From Strigamia acuminata (Eukaryota; Arthropoda; Chilopoda; Geophilomorpha; Linotaeniidae): a DNA stretch of 64,000 nucleotides. Both the position numbers and the translations under genes were made by a program. Shown here piece after piece: positions 48,703 through 59,589 of this stretch. Where the stretch lies: NCBI GenBank assembly GCA_949358305.1, contig OX442315.1, positions 35,552,427-35,616,426 of the forward strand, in the 5' to 3' direction. The stretch's first letter is position 1; the number at the start of each line of letters is the position of its first letter. The notes under the pieces were generated by a model that saw only the letters and a list, made by a program, of their open reading frames with translations, was not told where the DNA came from and made no database searches.

Positions 48703-50112
48703 TTACACAACTCTTCTACGACGTGTAGACGTGTCGTAACCGCCCAGGTATTCCGGTGCCCTTCTTTTACGATCAGACTTCCTCGGCTGGAAATTAGGGT
48801 CGGCCGCACGTCTTGCTCCTCGTCTACCGCCTCTCACTGGTGGCCCAGGCAGCAAATGGGCATCTGGTCTCGGCTGACCTGGAATCGCCTCTACTGGAAT
48901 GTTGTCATCATTGGGTAACGGTAAGTCGTCATCTAATGGGAAGTATCGCCTCACTTTCGTCACGTTCCTTTTGACGATTCTGCCGTCGTTTGTTTTCAAC
49001 AGCAAACAATTCCCATTCTTTTGAAACACCGTCATTAAATCATGCTCGTATGCAAGATCGAGCTTGTGTGTTCTTGACTTCGCAACCAGCACTCTGTCGC
49101 CCCGCTGGATGTCGCTTTCCCTGCTCCCGCGACGCTGATCTGCATACCGCTTCGATTTTTCCTTTTCCTCCGCATCTTTCCTTTTTACGATTTGATGTAA
49201 TTTTCCTTTTTCTTCCAACATCATTTGCGGAATCTTTGTTCGCATTTTCCTCTTCGTCATTAGTTCGTACGGCGACACTCCTGTGGTACGGTGTGGCGTA
49301 CTCCTGTACGATTGTAAAAATGTCCCGAGTGCCTTTTTCCAGTTGCCGCCTTCGACTTCCGCAGCCCGAAAAGCTTTGACAAAAGACTTATTCAGTCTCT
49401 CAACAGTTCCGTTGGCCTGGGGCCAGTATGGAGTGACCCTACGATGGTGGACTCCCTGCTCCTCCAGAAAAACCCGAAACTGCTCCGAGACGAATTGGGG
49501 CCCATTATCCGAAGTCAACGACTCCGGAATTCCCCAGCGCTCGAAAACTCGACGCAGCCAAACAATTATCCTTTCCGATACTGTCGACTTCAAAATTAGT
49601 ACCTCCGGAAAACGCGAGTAGTAATCGACGAGAACGACAATCGAACTGCCGTCCTTGAATGGACCGCAAATATCGATCGCCAGCTCCCGCCATGGTCCTT
49701 TTGGCAGCGGCGTGCTCCGAATTGGTTCCGGCTTCTCCGTCGCACTGCTGTGCTGACAAGCGTGGCATCGCTGCACTGCACGCTCGACGTCGTGGTCCAG
49801 GCCAGGCCACCAGACCTTTTCACGCAGGCGTTGCTTCGTTCTCACGACGCCCTGGTGACCTTGGTGTCCCAATTCGACCACTCTCCTCCGCAGTGACTCC
49901 GGCATCACAATTCGTGGTCCTCGAAGCAAAACTCCGTTTGTCATCGCTAATTCGCTCCTTATCAGCTGAAATTTTTGAAGAGCGTTATTAAATTTGTTTC
50001 CGTCGCGCAAACACTTATTGATTTCGCAAATAGTTTCGTCTGCTCTCGACGCCTGTTCGACTTCTCGCAAAGTCATTGCCCTTGGCAGCGCACTCTCGAC
50101 CACAAACCGCAC
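48703..50112 (-). pseudogene. Gypsy pol, integrase part (cut off by the copia insertion)
   Basis: About 469 codons. The zinc-binding HHCC motif reads GHQGHQGVVRTKQRLREKV and later CHAC. The D,D-35-E core shows AIDICGPF, TSDNGPQFVSEQF and PYWPQANGTVERL. A basic C-terminal part follows (RRGARRAADPNFQPRKSDRK). Integrase inserts the DNA copy. This is the downstream half of gag-pol; its upstream half is at 59055-56357. The first codons abut the ACATA target duplication of the copia element. Confidence 0.88.
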
Positions 50113-50115
50113 ATA

Positions 50116-50974
50116 TGTTACATAAAGAGATAATTGTTAGACGTTAAAATCTGATAATTGAATTGTATAACATTGTTTAAATACGAGAATTTAGAGTCTT
50201 AAGTCGAAATTGTGAAAGCATATTTGTGTCAGTAAATGGTTTGATATAGGTTGATCGTTTATTGTATAAACTGGATGAATTTCGGCTTATTTGATGTAAA
50301 ATGTTATAGTGTTGTTGCTTGTATGCGGTACGAGGGCGCCACACGAAATGTGTTAATGTTCTCGTAACGTGTTAGTCTGTGGTGATGATGTCAAAGCAAT
50401 GACATCATCGTGGTGAGAGATTGTATCTTTATTTATTATCTTTTTCGTTTTGTCATAAGATTTGTACTGTGTGTAAATTCAATGACGTCACCAGAATAAA
50501 AGTCATTCATTCTGTTTTAGTTTTCAACCGTGTACGTGTGTTTTTCTTCTGCCAGACACCTCATTATACATTCATGAAAATAGGCCCAGATTGGACCAAC
50601 TTCACCTATTTTCTAGGCATGGAAAACTAACAGTTTTGGACATTACATTTAAGATTCAACTACATTTGAACACAGCTTGGATTGTGAAACCCAGACATTG
50701 GTTTCACATTGGTTAATATGTGATAATATAACATTATCACATGTGAGTACATTTATTTTACAAAACTTTATATTTATTTTCGTTGTATTTCACGTTGAAT
50801 ACACGTCCCGAGGAGCGAACGTTTCCACAACGCGAACGACGCCGAGCATACGCATCGCCGGAAAGCCTAACGACGCGCCGCCCGACGTTTGACGATTTAT
50901 TGGATAGGACATTCATATATCGGGTATTTTATTATTTCCACTGCGTTTATGAATATTTTGGCGAGTGTCCTACA
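50116..50974 (+). repeat. Copia 5' LTR
   Basis: 859 bp, identical by eye to 55498-56356. The short open frames inside are the same in both LTRs and are not genes. Confidence 0.93.
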
Positions 50975-50985
50975 TGGTAGCAGAG
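50975..50985 (+). promoter_or_regulatory. Copia primer-binding site
   Basis: TGGTAGCAGAG directly follows the LTR and is complementary to the 3' end CUCUGCUACCA of eukaryotic initiator methionine tRNA, as I recall it. It primes minus-strand DNA synthesis. Confidence 0.8.
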
Positions 50986-51040
50986 GGTGGTTCTGCTAAA
51001 ACCCGATATCGACGGAAAATAGCGACGATACGACGGAAAA

Positions 51041-54000
51041 ATGGCGTCGAAGGGAAGCGCGGCGTCGGCGGCGGCAGGAATCGCGCCGCTTGACAAAAAC
51101 AACTACGAGACGTGGAAAGTGGACGTTCAATTGTTGCTTCAGGAACTCAATTTGTGGGGATTCCACGACGAAACAATTAAAGCGCCGCCGGATGGAACGT
51201 CGGCAGCGGATTTGGCGAAATACGAGAAGCGGAAAGCTCGTGCACGTGGAATTTTGTGCAACAGCGTCGCAACCAGACTGAAACCGTCGCTGTTAAAGCT
51301 GGATACATCGAAAGAGGTATGGGATTACCTGAAAAAGCTGCATGAACCCACGTCAGTCGCGAGAAATGCAAAGATTCTCGAGGATTTCTACACGATACGT
51401 TGCGGCGATAAAGAGGAAGTCGATACGTTTATCACACGTGTCGAATTGGCAGCCGACGAATTGAAATCAATAAAACAAGAGCCGAATGACAAAGTAAAAG
51501 CCTATACTTTAATAAATAGAATTCGTAAAGACTACGAACATCAAGTGCAGGCTATTTACCAGTGGAGTGACGGGGACTTCACGTTTGATAAAGTTTCCGA
51601 GGCATTGCTTGCCGAGAGTGCACGTCGTCGATACACGACAGGAACGAGTTCTCCAACGATGGAATCCAGTGCTCTCAGTGTCAGTGCTTCCAACAATCAG
51701 CAAGGATCGAGGAAACAAGACAACAAAGGAGGTAAGAGCAACTTTTCCAATATTTTATGTTACAATTGCCACGAAAAGGGACATATTGCACGGAATTGTC
51801 AAATGCCAAATACAAAACAACAGGACAACACTCGTGGACGTGGCAAAGGGCGCGGACAGCCCCAACGAGGCAAGGGTTTGCGTGGAGCCTTTTATGCATC
51901 ATTTTTGGGGGAAAGTGTGTCCAATTCAATTGAAAAAGTATGTGATGAGGACGCATGGTTTGTGGATTCCGGCGCATCAGACCATGTATGTGGAAAATTG
52001 GAATATTTTCAGACTTTCAAGTCATTACCTCCAACCAAATTACAATTGGGCCAGGGCACAGCTAGTATTACTGGCTGTGGTGCTGTAAACATCAGCACAT
52101 TTGCGAATGGAATCCACAACCATGTGGACTTAATAAATGTGTATTTTGTCAAGGGTTTCAAACGCAATTTAATTTCGAGTGCTAAAATTGATGAAGCAGG
52201 GTTCAATCAACACATTTACAATGGTGTGTTGAGAGTGTATTTACAAAACAACAAAGAGTGTTTATTGTTAGCGAACAGGCAGACAGATGGATTGTATCGT
52301 GTCCAAGGCCAGGTTCAAATGAATCAAAATGTGTCAAATACCATTGTTAATCCAATTTCACAAAATGTTACCCAGGTTTTACCATTGATTGAACAAAATG
52401 TTGTAAAACGAATTGAGCAATTGCAGAGCAAGAGTCCAAATTATGAAATTGTTTCCCAACAACCTGCACCTGTTGTGCAAAGTTTTGCAGTTTCGGTCGA
52501 CACGTGGCATAAGCGTTTTGCCCACATGCATGTTCAGGGGCTAGCCACGTTGTTGAAAAGTGAGGAGACCACGGGATTAGATTTCACAGGAAATCTAAAC
52601 AATTTTGCGTGCGATTCATGCAGAATTGCAAAATCAACCCGTGCTAATTACAAAGTTAGAGATGATCGCGAGCGTGGGGAACCGCTTGAATTGTTGCATA
52701 TAGACGTGTGGGGGCCCAACCCCACAACATCACTGGGTGGTGCACGTTATCTGTTGTGCATTGTTGATGATGCAACGCGTTTTTCGTGGGTTTATCCTAT
52801 GAAAACAAAAGATGAGGCCTTTCCGATTTTTAAAACATTCTTGGCGCGCGTTGAGCGCCGTTCAAATAGGAAAGTTCATGAAATTAGAACGGATCGGGGT
52901 GGAGAGTTTTGCAGCAAGGAATTTGATTCTTTTCTGCAACAAAAGGGCATTGGTGCCCAAAGAACAAACCCGTACTCAGCACAAATGAACGGCATTGCGG
53001 AGCGATTAAACCGCTCAATATTAAACAATGTGCGCGCAATAATTGAGGATACAAATTTGCCGTGGATTTTGTGGGCAGAATTGGCTGTCAGCTACATTTA
53101 TTTAAAGAACAGGTATCCACATTTATTTGCGAAGGGACAAATTCCTTACATTAAATTCAGACAAAGAAGCATGGCAGTGAAGCATTTACGTGCAATTGGC
53201 TCGTTATGTTTCGTACATATTCCCAAACCCAAAAGAGCTAGCAAACTCGACTCAAGAGCATGGAAGGGCATACTGGTGGGGTATGCATTCACTACAAGGG
53301 GTTATAGGGTTTGGAATCCAATTACAAATGAGGTAGTCGAAACAAAACATTTAGTCATTGATGAGTCCAGGGACTGGAAGTCCTTTAATGCTGTGGACAT
53401 AAATGTTCAACAACCAGATTTGGATACAAATGGTTACGATTCGGATGAGAGTGGGTTGTATCAACAGGAATTCCATGATCCGATGCCACCCACTACACCA
53501 CCGGGTTCGCCTCCCGTTATGCGTAAAGTCCCAGCACCCCTCGCGCAGGTCCCACCACAAGTGGGACCAATGGCCCAAGCGCCTATTCCCACACAGCCAG
53601 TCCAAGGGGGGGCAAAAGTTAAGAAACCTCGAATTGCCACCCGAACCACAGATGCAGATGGGTGGGATAGGGAGCAAGTGACCAGGCAAGGAGGTGTTAC
53701 AGCTGGGAGAATTGATGTGCTGTTTTACGCACCAGATGGCACAGGGCCTTTGAAAACAAAGAAAGATGTTGAAGCGTATTGCCGGGGAAATAGGATATTT
53801 TTCAATCCATTAAAATTCGATTTCACCCCAGTGAAGGAGCCCATCAATACAATCGAGCAATCGTCCGACGAGGAACCAATGGAGACGGTTCTCACTGCAA
53901 CGACACCTCCCATCAGCGTGTATTGTGCTGTCACGCAGCCCAAAACATACGAGGAGGCAGCTTCCTCGCCTCAATCTAAAGAATGGAGAGAGGCGATGGA

Positions 54001-55462
54001 AGAGGAGATTGAAACATTACAAGAAAGAGAAGTGTACGAGGAGGTGCCGCGACCGAAGGCCAAGGTCTTGGGTCACAAATGGGTATACAAGTTGAAACCA
54101 GACGAAGATGGCAATATTGTGAGATATCGTGCCAGGGTAGTCGCACAAGGGTTTAGACAAACGCAAGGTGTGGACTACACAGAAGTGTTCTCGCCGGTCG
54201 TAAATTTCACACTAATCCGACTGTTTTTCTGTTTATTGGTGATCTTGCGTGGCTGGGTCGACGTCCATCTGGACGTCAAATGCGCGTACCTTTACGGCAA
54301 ATTAGATTGTCCCATACATATGGAGATCCCGCAAGGATTCAAAACACCGGGAACGGACAATGTTTGGCTCCTGTACAAATCATTGTACGGATTACACCAA
54401 TCCGGCAGGATGTGGTTCGAGGAGTTAAATACCAGTCTGCTGGATTTGGGTTTCACCAAAGTGATTGGATGCAATTGCGTTTACACTTTTGATCGCAATG
54501 CCGTCCTCTTGATATACGTGGACGACATGATTTTGTTTGCAAAAGATGTGGAAACCCAGAGCGCCCTAATTGACCTCATTAAACAAAAATTCAACATTGT
54601 GAACTTGGGTCGGATCACAAAATTGCTAGGTGTGAAATTTTATCGTGAGAATGGGAAGGTATGCCTCCACCAGAAGCATTTCATAGATAAGTTGGCTGTG
54701 AAATTCAACTTGACTCAAAATACGAAAGTGAGAGTTCCTATTGCAGCCGGGTCAACGTTTAATCACAATGTTAAAGAAGTTGATCCGAACTCAGACTTTC
54801 CATATCGTTCGCTGGTCGGGAGTTTGATGTTCCTCGCGTCCAGGACAAGGCCGGACATTTTATATTCCACAATATACATGTCCCAATTTAACACAAGCTA
54901 CACTCAGAAACACGTCAAGGCTCTTGTGCAAATTGCTCAATACGTTGTGAATACTAAAAATTATTGTGTTAATTTATCAAAGTGTATAAATACAGATTTG
55001 CGCATTTACACCGATGCTTCCTGGGCGACGGACCTCCATCACTGCAAGAGTTTTGGGGGGTTTGCATTGTTTATGGGCGATGCCCTCATTAGTTGGGGTT
55101 GTCGGAAACAAAGTTCCGTCGCGTGCAGTACTATGGAGGCGGAATATTTGGCGCTAGTTCACGCCGTCCAGGAAGGATATTGGCTATCCAGCATATTCGA
55201 AAGCTGTGTGCTTTTTGATTATATTAATATGCCAATAGTGTATTCGGATTCGTTGTCATCGATACAATTTGTGGAAAATGATCTTGAAAATTCTAAAACT
55301 AAACATATCCGAATACGCTATTGCTTCTTAAGAGACTGGTTCGAGAAAAAGTATTTCTCAATTGAGAAAATTCCGACAAAATGGAATTTAGCAGATTTGT
55401 TCACAAAGTGGCTGCCTCAGGACCGGTTAAAAGACTTGTGTGCAGATATGTTGGATGTTTGA
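51041..55462 (+). CDS. Copia Gag-Pol polyprotein
   Basis: 1473 residues in one open frame in the copia order. Gag carries the zinc knuckle CYNCHEKGHIARNC (residues about 241-254). The aspartic protease has WFVDSGASDHVCG (about 308-320). Integrase has an HHCC region (HKRFAHMH, CDSCRIAK) and catalytic stretches HIDVWGP, RTDRGGEF and QMNGIAERLNRS (about 545-665). Reverse transcriptase runs KWVYKLKPDEDG to LLIYVDDMILFA (YVDD, about 1007-1170). RNase H has YTDASWATD and STMEAEYLAL, ending in KHIRIRYCFLRDW and LADLFTKWLP. Together these copy the RNA to DNA and insert it. Start ATG 51041 follows the LTR and primer site by about 60 nt. No stop or frameshift was found. Confidence 0.95.
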   Translation: MASKGSAASAAAGIAPLDKNNYETWKVDVQLLLQELNLWGFHDETIKAPPDGTSAADLAKYEKRKARARGILCNSVATRLKPSLLKLDTSKEVWDYLKKLHEPTSVARNAKILEDFYTIRCGDKEEVDTFITRVELAADELKSIKQEPNDKVKAYTLINRIRKDYEHQVQAIYQWSDGDFTFDKVSEALLAESARRRYTTGTSSPTMESSALSVSASNNQQGSRKQDNKGGKSNFSNILCYNCHEKGHIARNCQMPNTKQQDNTRGRGKGRGQPQRGKGLRGAFYASFLGESVSNSIEKVCDEDAWFVDSGASDHVCGKLEYFQTFKSLPPTKLQLGQGTASITGCGAVNISTFANGIHNHVDLINVYFVKGFKRNLISSAKIDEAGFNQHIYNGVLRVYLQNNKECLLLANRQTDGLYRVQGQVQMNQNVSNTIVNPISQNVTQVLPLIEQNVVKRIEQLQSKSPNYEIVSQQPAPVVQSFAVSVDTWHKRFAHMHVQGLATLLKSEETTGLDFTGNLNNFACDSCRIAKSTRANYKVRDDRERGEPLELLHIDVWGPNPTTSLGGARYLLCIVDDATRFSWVYPMKTKDEAFPIFKTFLARVERRSNRKVHEIRTDRGGEFCSKEFDSFLQQKGIGAQRTNPYSAQMNGIAERLNRSILNNVRAIIEDTNLPWILWAELAVSYIYLKNRYPHLFAKGQIPYIKFRQRSMAVKHLRAIGSLCFVHIPKPKRASKLDSRAWKGILVGYAFTTRGYRVWNPITNEVVETKHLVIDESRDWKSFNAVDINVQQPDLDTNGYDSDESGLYQQEFHDPMPPTTPPGSPPVMRKVPAPLAQVPPQVGPMAQAPIPTQPVQGGAKVKKPRIATRTTDADGWDREQVTRQGGVTAGRIDVLFYAPDGTGPLKTKKDVEAYCRGNRIFFNPLKFDFTPVKEPINTIEQSSDEEPMETVLTATTPPISVYCAVTQPKTYEEAASSPQSKEWREAMEEEIETLQEREVYEEVPRPKAKVLGHKWVYKLKPDEDGNIVRYRARVVAQGFRQTQGVDYTEVFSPVVNFTLIRLFFCLLVILRGWVDVHLDVKCAYLYGKLDCPIHMEIPQGFKTPGTDNVWLLYKSLYGLHQSGRMWFEELNTSLLDLGFTKVIGCNCVYTFDRNAVLLIYVDDMILFAKDVETQSALIDLIKQKFNIVNLGRITKLLGVKFYRENGKVCLHQKHFIDKLAVKFNLTQNTKVRVPIAAGSTFNHNVKEVDPNSDFPYRSLVGSLMFLASRTRPDILYSTIYMSQFNTSYTQKHVKALVQIAQYVVNTKNYCVNLSKCINTDLRIYTDASWATDLHHCKSFGGFALFMGDALISWGCRKQSSVACSTMEAEYLALVHAVQEGYWLSSIFESCVLFDYINMPIVYSDSLSSIQFVENDLENSKTKHIRIRYCFLRDWFEKKYFSIEKIPTKWNLADLFTKWLPQDRLKDLCADMLDV

Positions 55463-55485
55463 ATCAAGATATAACGTGTAACATT

Positions 55486-55497
55486 TAAGGAGGTGAT
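55486..55497 (+). promoter_or_regulatory. Copia polypurine tract
   Basis: AAGGAGGTGAT lies directly before the 3' LTR, the usual place where plus-strand synthesis is primed. Confidence 0.7.
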
Positions 55498-56356
55498 TGT
55501 TACATAAAGAGATAATTGTTAGACGTTAAAATCTGATAATTGAATTGTATAACATTGTTTAAATACGAGAATTTAGAGTCTTAAGTCGAAATTGTGAAAG
55601 CATATTTGTGTCAGTAAATGGTTTGATATAGGTTGATCGTTTATTGTATAAACTGGATGAATTTCGGCTTATTTGATGTAAAATGTTATAGTGTTGTTGC
55701 TTGTATGCGGTACGAGGGCGCCACACGAAATGTGTTAATGTTCTCGTAACGTGTTAGTCTGTGGTGATGATGTCAAAGCAATGACATCATCGTGGTGAGA
55801 GATTGTATCTTTATTTATTATCTTTTTCGTTTTGTCATAAGATTTGTACTGTGTGTAAATTCAATGACGTCACCAGAATAAAAGTCATTCATTCTGTTTT
55901 AGTTTTCAACCGTGTACGTGTGTTTTTCTTCTGCCAGACACCTCATTATACATTCATGAAAATAGGCCCAGATTGGACCAACTTCACCTATTTTCTAGGC
56001 ATGGAAAACTAACAGTTTTGGACATTACATTTAAGATTCAACTACATTTGAACACAGCTTGGATTGTGAAACCCAGACATTGGTTTCACATTGGTTAATA
56101 TGTGATAATATAACATTATCACATGTGAGTACATTTATTTTACAAAACTTTATATTTATTTTCGTTGTATTTCACGTTGAATACACGTCCCGAGGAGCGA
56201 ACGTTTCCACAACGCGAACGACGCCGAGCATACGCATCGCCGGAAAGCCTAACGACGCGCCGCCCGACGTTTGACGATTTATTGGATAGGACATTCATAT
56301 ATCGGGTATTTTATTATTTCCACTGCGTTTATGAATATTTTGGCGAGTGTCCTACA
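55498..56356 (+). repeat. Copia 3' LTR
   Basis: 859 bp, followed by the ACATA target duplication and then gypsy pol sequence. Confidence 0.93.
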
Positions 56357-59055
56357 ACATAAGCTTCTGTTCGTCCCAAAACACTTTTTCCCTCTCCGGC
56401 GGGCAGCAAACGAGACAGCGCGTCCGCTATGTTCGCGCTGCCCGGCCGGTGACGAATCGTGAATTCGAATGGCTGCAATCTCAGCACCCATCTTTCCATC
56501 CTTGCTGACGGCTTCGATCTGGTCCCGTAGATGGTCTCCAGCGCCTTGTGGTCTGTTATTAAAAGAAATGGCATGCCGATTAAATACATTCTGAAGCGCT
56601 CACAGCCCCAGACGACTGCGAGCCCTTCTTTCTCAGTCTGAGAATAACGACGTTCAACGTCCGACAACGTTCGGCTGGCGAACGCAATGGGTTTCATTTG
56701 TCCGTCCGGTTGACGTTGAGTCAGAACGGCCCCCAAGCCGACCGGTGATGCGTCGACGACCAATTCCGACTCGACGTTCTTACAAAAAAATGCAAGCACA
56801 CTCGAACTGCACAAAAGTCCTTTTAACCGTTCGAATGCCTCATTCTGACGACTTCCCCACTTGAATACAACATCTTTCCGGGCCATTTGTCGCAATGGCT
56901 CCGCCTCCGTCGCGAAGTTCGGGATATACCGCGCACAATAATTAACCAAACCTAAAAAACTTCGGATCTCCGTCTCGTTTTTCGGTGCCACGGCGTTTCG
57001 CACGGCTTCCACCTTCGATTCTGCGACGGAAATGCCACTTTTCGAGATGACATGTCCAAGAAACGTGACTTTTGACACGCCAAAGCAACATTTCTTGAGA
57101 TTGAGAGTCAAACCATTTCGAGACAGTGTCTCGAAGACCTTTTCCAACCGTTGATCGTGTTCTTCAACAGTCTTCCCGTGCACGACAATGTCGTCAAGAG
57201 AGTTCTTTGTGCCTTCGCACTCGGCCAAGATGTTCTGGAGGATCCGTTGATACTCCTCTGGTGCGCTGGCGATCCCAAAGAACAGTCTCTTGTAGCGGAA
57301 AAGTCCCCTGTGAGTGACAAAAACAGTAAACCGCCTCGAATCCGCTTTGAGAGGGATTTGTAAATATCCCTGGCGACAATCGAGTTTTGAAATCAACTCC
57401 GCACCGTCAATTTCATCCAAAACCTCCTCCATCGTGGGGAGCGGATGGCGGTTCCTCTTCACCGCCTCGTTGACGGCACGCATGTCGAGGCACAGCCTGA
57501 TTGAGCCATCCGGCTTTTTCACGGGCACGACGGGTGAAACCCACTCCGTCGCGCCGGTGACTGGCTCGATGATGTCGGCCTGCAACAAATTATCTATTTC
57601 GATGTCCAGCTGTTTGCGGATGTGGAAAGGTATTCTGCGCACCGATTGCGCAACTGGTCGTACGTTCGCGTCCATATACAATTCCAGTTCAAACTCCTTG
57701 AGTTTTCCAATCCCTTTAAAGACATCTCGAAATTTTGTAATTCGATTGGCCAAGTCCTTCCTCAATTTTCCTACAGACTCATCAAATAAAGAATCATCAT
57801 TAGTAAGTTCGTTCACAATTTCTTCGTCAATTTTCAACAATCCCAACTCTTTGGATGTTTTTCGAGACAATAACGGCATTTTTCCTGACGGTACGACTAA
57901 AAATCTCGCATTTACTGATTTTCCAGCCGCTTGCACCTGCGTGTTAAATTCACCGCTAACTACTAGTGGCTCATTCACTCCATACGCAAACAGTCTTGTC
58001 TTCGTTGGTGTTAATTTAATTCCCTTCTTTTTTAATAATGTCCATGCCTTTTGACCCACTGTATTCACCGATGAACCAGAATCAATTAAAACTCTTACGT
58101 CTTGTTGATCGATCTTCACCGTCACGCCATTATTCCGTTCGTGAGACGTTACGCAGCACGAATACTCGCTGTCGTAGTCGTATTCGTTCACGCCGACGTA
58201 CTGGACACGCTCCTTGCCACGTGCACGACCTCCGGCGCTTTTCAACCTGCAAACTTTAGCAAAATGTCCAATTTTGTGACAAAACCCGCACTCCTTGTTC
58301 TTTGCAACGGTGCAATCATTTGCTAGATGATCCTTGTGGCCACAACGATAGCATTCCTTCACCACTTGGGATTTATCGAAACGTCTGTCGTCCGAATTTT
58401 GCGGTTTCGCGTTGAATTTGCGAAATGTGCCACGCCCACTTTTACCACGATTTTTAAAAAATGGCTTTTTCTCACCCGTGAGCTGGTTTACAAGGATCTC
58501 CTTGGTGTTTTCGGCCGTCGTTCGCTCCATCGACGTTGCGTGCTGCTCACTTGCCTCTGCTGAGCGAGCTAGCTTTAATAAAGAGTCTAAAGTCAAGTCA
58601 GTTTCGCGCAACAAGCGCCGCCGCAAGCCCTTGTCGCGGCCTTTCTCTAACACTTGATCGACAATTAAATCGTCTTCTAAAACGCCAAATTCGCAGCTTT
58701 TTACCTTCGTTTTCAAGCGTGTAACAAAAGCGTCCATTACCTCGGCGGGCTCCTGTGTTTGTTGTCTAAACACGTGCCTTTCAAATCTCAGATTTTTCCG
58801 TGGATTGAAATACACACCGAGCGCGGCGAGTGTTAGATCATATGTCAGTTTATTTGCCGGCGTAAACGTATCATAGATGTCCTGTACATCCGTGCCGGCG
58901 AGGTGCAGCAGCGTTGCCAACTTCTGTGCTTCGCCCACTCTCGCCGCTTCCAAATAATATTGAAGTGACTTACTCCATTTCTTCCAGCTATAGTCCAAAT
59001 TCCCGGTTGTAATGTCGAAATTTCCAACCGTCGGTAAATTCAGATTGGTGGCCAT
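56357..59055 (-). pseudogene. Gypsy gag-pol, Gag to RNase H part (cut off by the copia insertion)
   Basis: About 900 codons from ATG 59055 to the copia junction. Gag is followed by two zinc knuckles (CYRCGHKDHLANDC and CGFCHKIGHFAKVC), the protease DSGSSVNTVG, then reverse transcriptase with SKLDCRQGYLQIPL, FRYKRLFFGIASAPE and SLDDIVVHG, and RNase H with LVVDASPVGLGAVL and DHKALETIYG. The usual Y or F of the [YF]xDD catalytic box appears as S (SLDD). The frame runs into copia LTR sequence and stops at 56329. The remaining integrase part lies at 50112-48703. Confidence 0.88.
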
Positions 59056-59167
59056 TTTCGCCGAAAAACAGCTTTATCACTGCCACGCCCACTTTTTCAA
59101 ACACACTCACTCCACTCAAATCAATGGATGACGAGTTCAGCATTTGATGCGAGCGGATTACATTTAC

Positions 59168-59185
59168 TTTAATCCTCGTCGCCAA
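59168..59185 (-). promoter_or_regulatory. Gypsy primer-binding site
   Basis: Read on the minus strand, TTGGCGACGAGGATTAAAG directly follows the 5' LTR. TGGCGACGAGG is complementary to the 3' end of serine tRNA (GCU type) as I recall it. Confidence 0.6.
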
Positions 59186-59354
59186 TGTCGTATCCTCGAT
59201 TCTATAGACACAATAAAGGACACGTTTGTATGAGTTGATGCACTAATTGTAAACTGAAGTTTTATTCTCATTCATTAACGCAGGTAAACACCGGCGCCAG
59301 GTGTCACCGCGCGTAGCGCCATCTAGTGGCGCAGATACATATCAAGATACCACA
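59186..59354 (-). repeat. Gypsy LTR (5' LTR of the element)
   Basis: 169 bp, identical by eye to 48344-48512; ends at the ACCGG duplication. Confidence 0.9.
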
Positions 59355-59359
59355 ACCGG

Positions 59360-59585
59360 TATGTCGCTACTTGTATTTGGCAAAACCCATCCATATATGT
59401 GTAATCTCGCCTCCATATAAACGGCGACAATTATTACTATTTATTTTAGATTTTATTGGAATAAAGTTATATTATGCAGAAACAATTCTTTGTAAAATTA
59501 AAAAAAAAATTATAATTCTGGGCAATAGCAGAGGCATTGAGTTTTCCTCGAAATACCCGAAAATGTGAAATGCCATGCTTGTGGA
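59360..59585. repeat. Segmental duplication, unit 3, right fragment
   Basis: Resumes exactly where 48343 stopped (ATGTCGCTACTTGTATTTGG, as in units 1 and 2 at about 40500 and 44984). It loses similarity after about 59585, before the LRR exons. Confidence 0.8.
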
Positions 59586-59589
59586 AAAG

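Larger units (their letters stand above)
50116..56356 (+). mobile_element. Complete Ty1/copia LTR retrotransposon, apparently intact
   Basis: Two 859-bp LTRs (50116-50974 and 55498-56356) agree throughout as far as I can read, start TGTTACAT and end CCTACA, and are flanked by the 5-bp duplication ACATA (50111-50115 and 56357-56361). Inside are a primer-binding site, one open gag-pol frame of 1473 codons and a polypurine tract. It sits in the gypsy element, in the opposite orientation. Intact frame plus identical LTRs suggests a very recent, possibly still mobile copy. Confidence 0.95.
48344..59354 (-). mobile_element. Ty3/gypsy LTR retrotransposon, interrupted by a copia element
   Basis: Two 169-bp LTRs (48344-48512 and 59186-59354) look identical base for base and are flanked by the 5-bp duplication ACCGG (48339-48343 and 59355-59359). 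Without the nested element it is about 4.77 kb. The order on the minus strand is LTR, primer-binding site, gag-pol, polypurine tract, LTR. Gag-pol is one frame, broken only by the copia insertion between the RNase H and integrase parts. Identical LTRs mean a recent insertion; the nested copy makes it inactive in place. Confidence 0.92.

Noticed and set aside
50421-50892. Small open frames repeated exactly at 55803-56274
   Set aside because: They lie inside the two copia LTRs and are identical because the LTRs are; not genes.
57314-58054. Plus-strand open frame of 246 codons
   Set aside because: Antisense shadow of the gypsy reverse transcriptase frame; no domain of its own.
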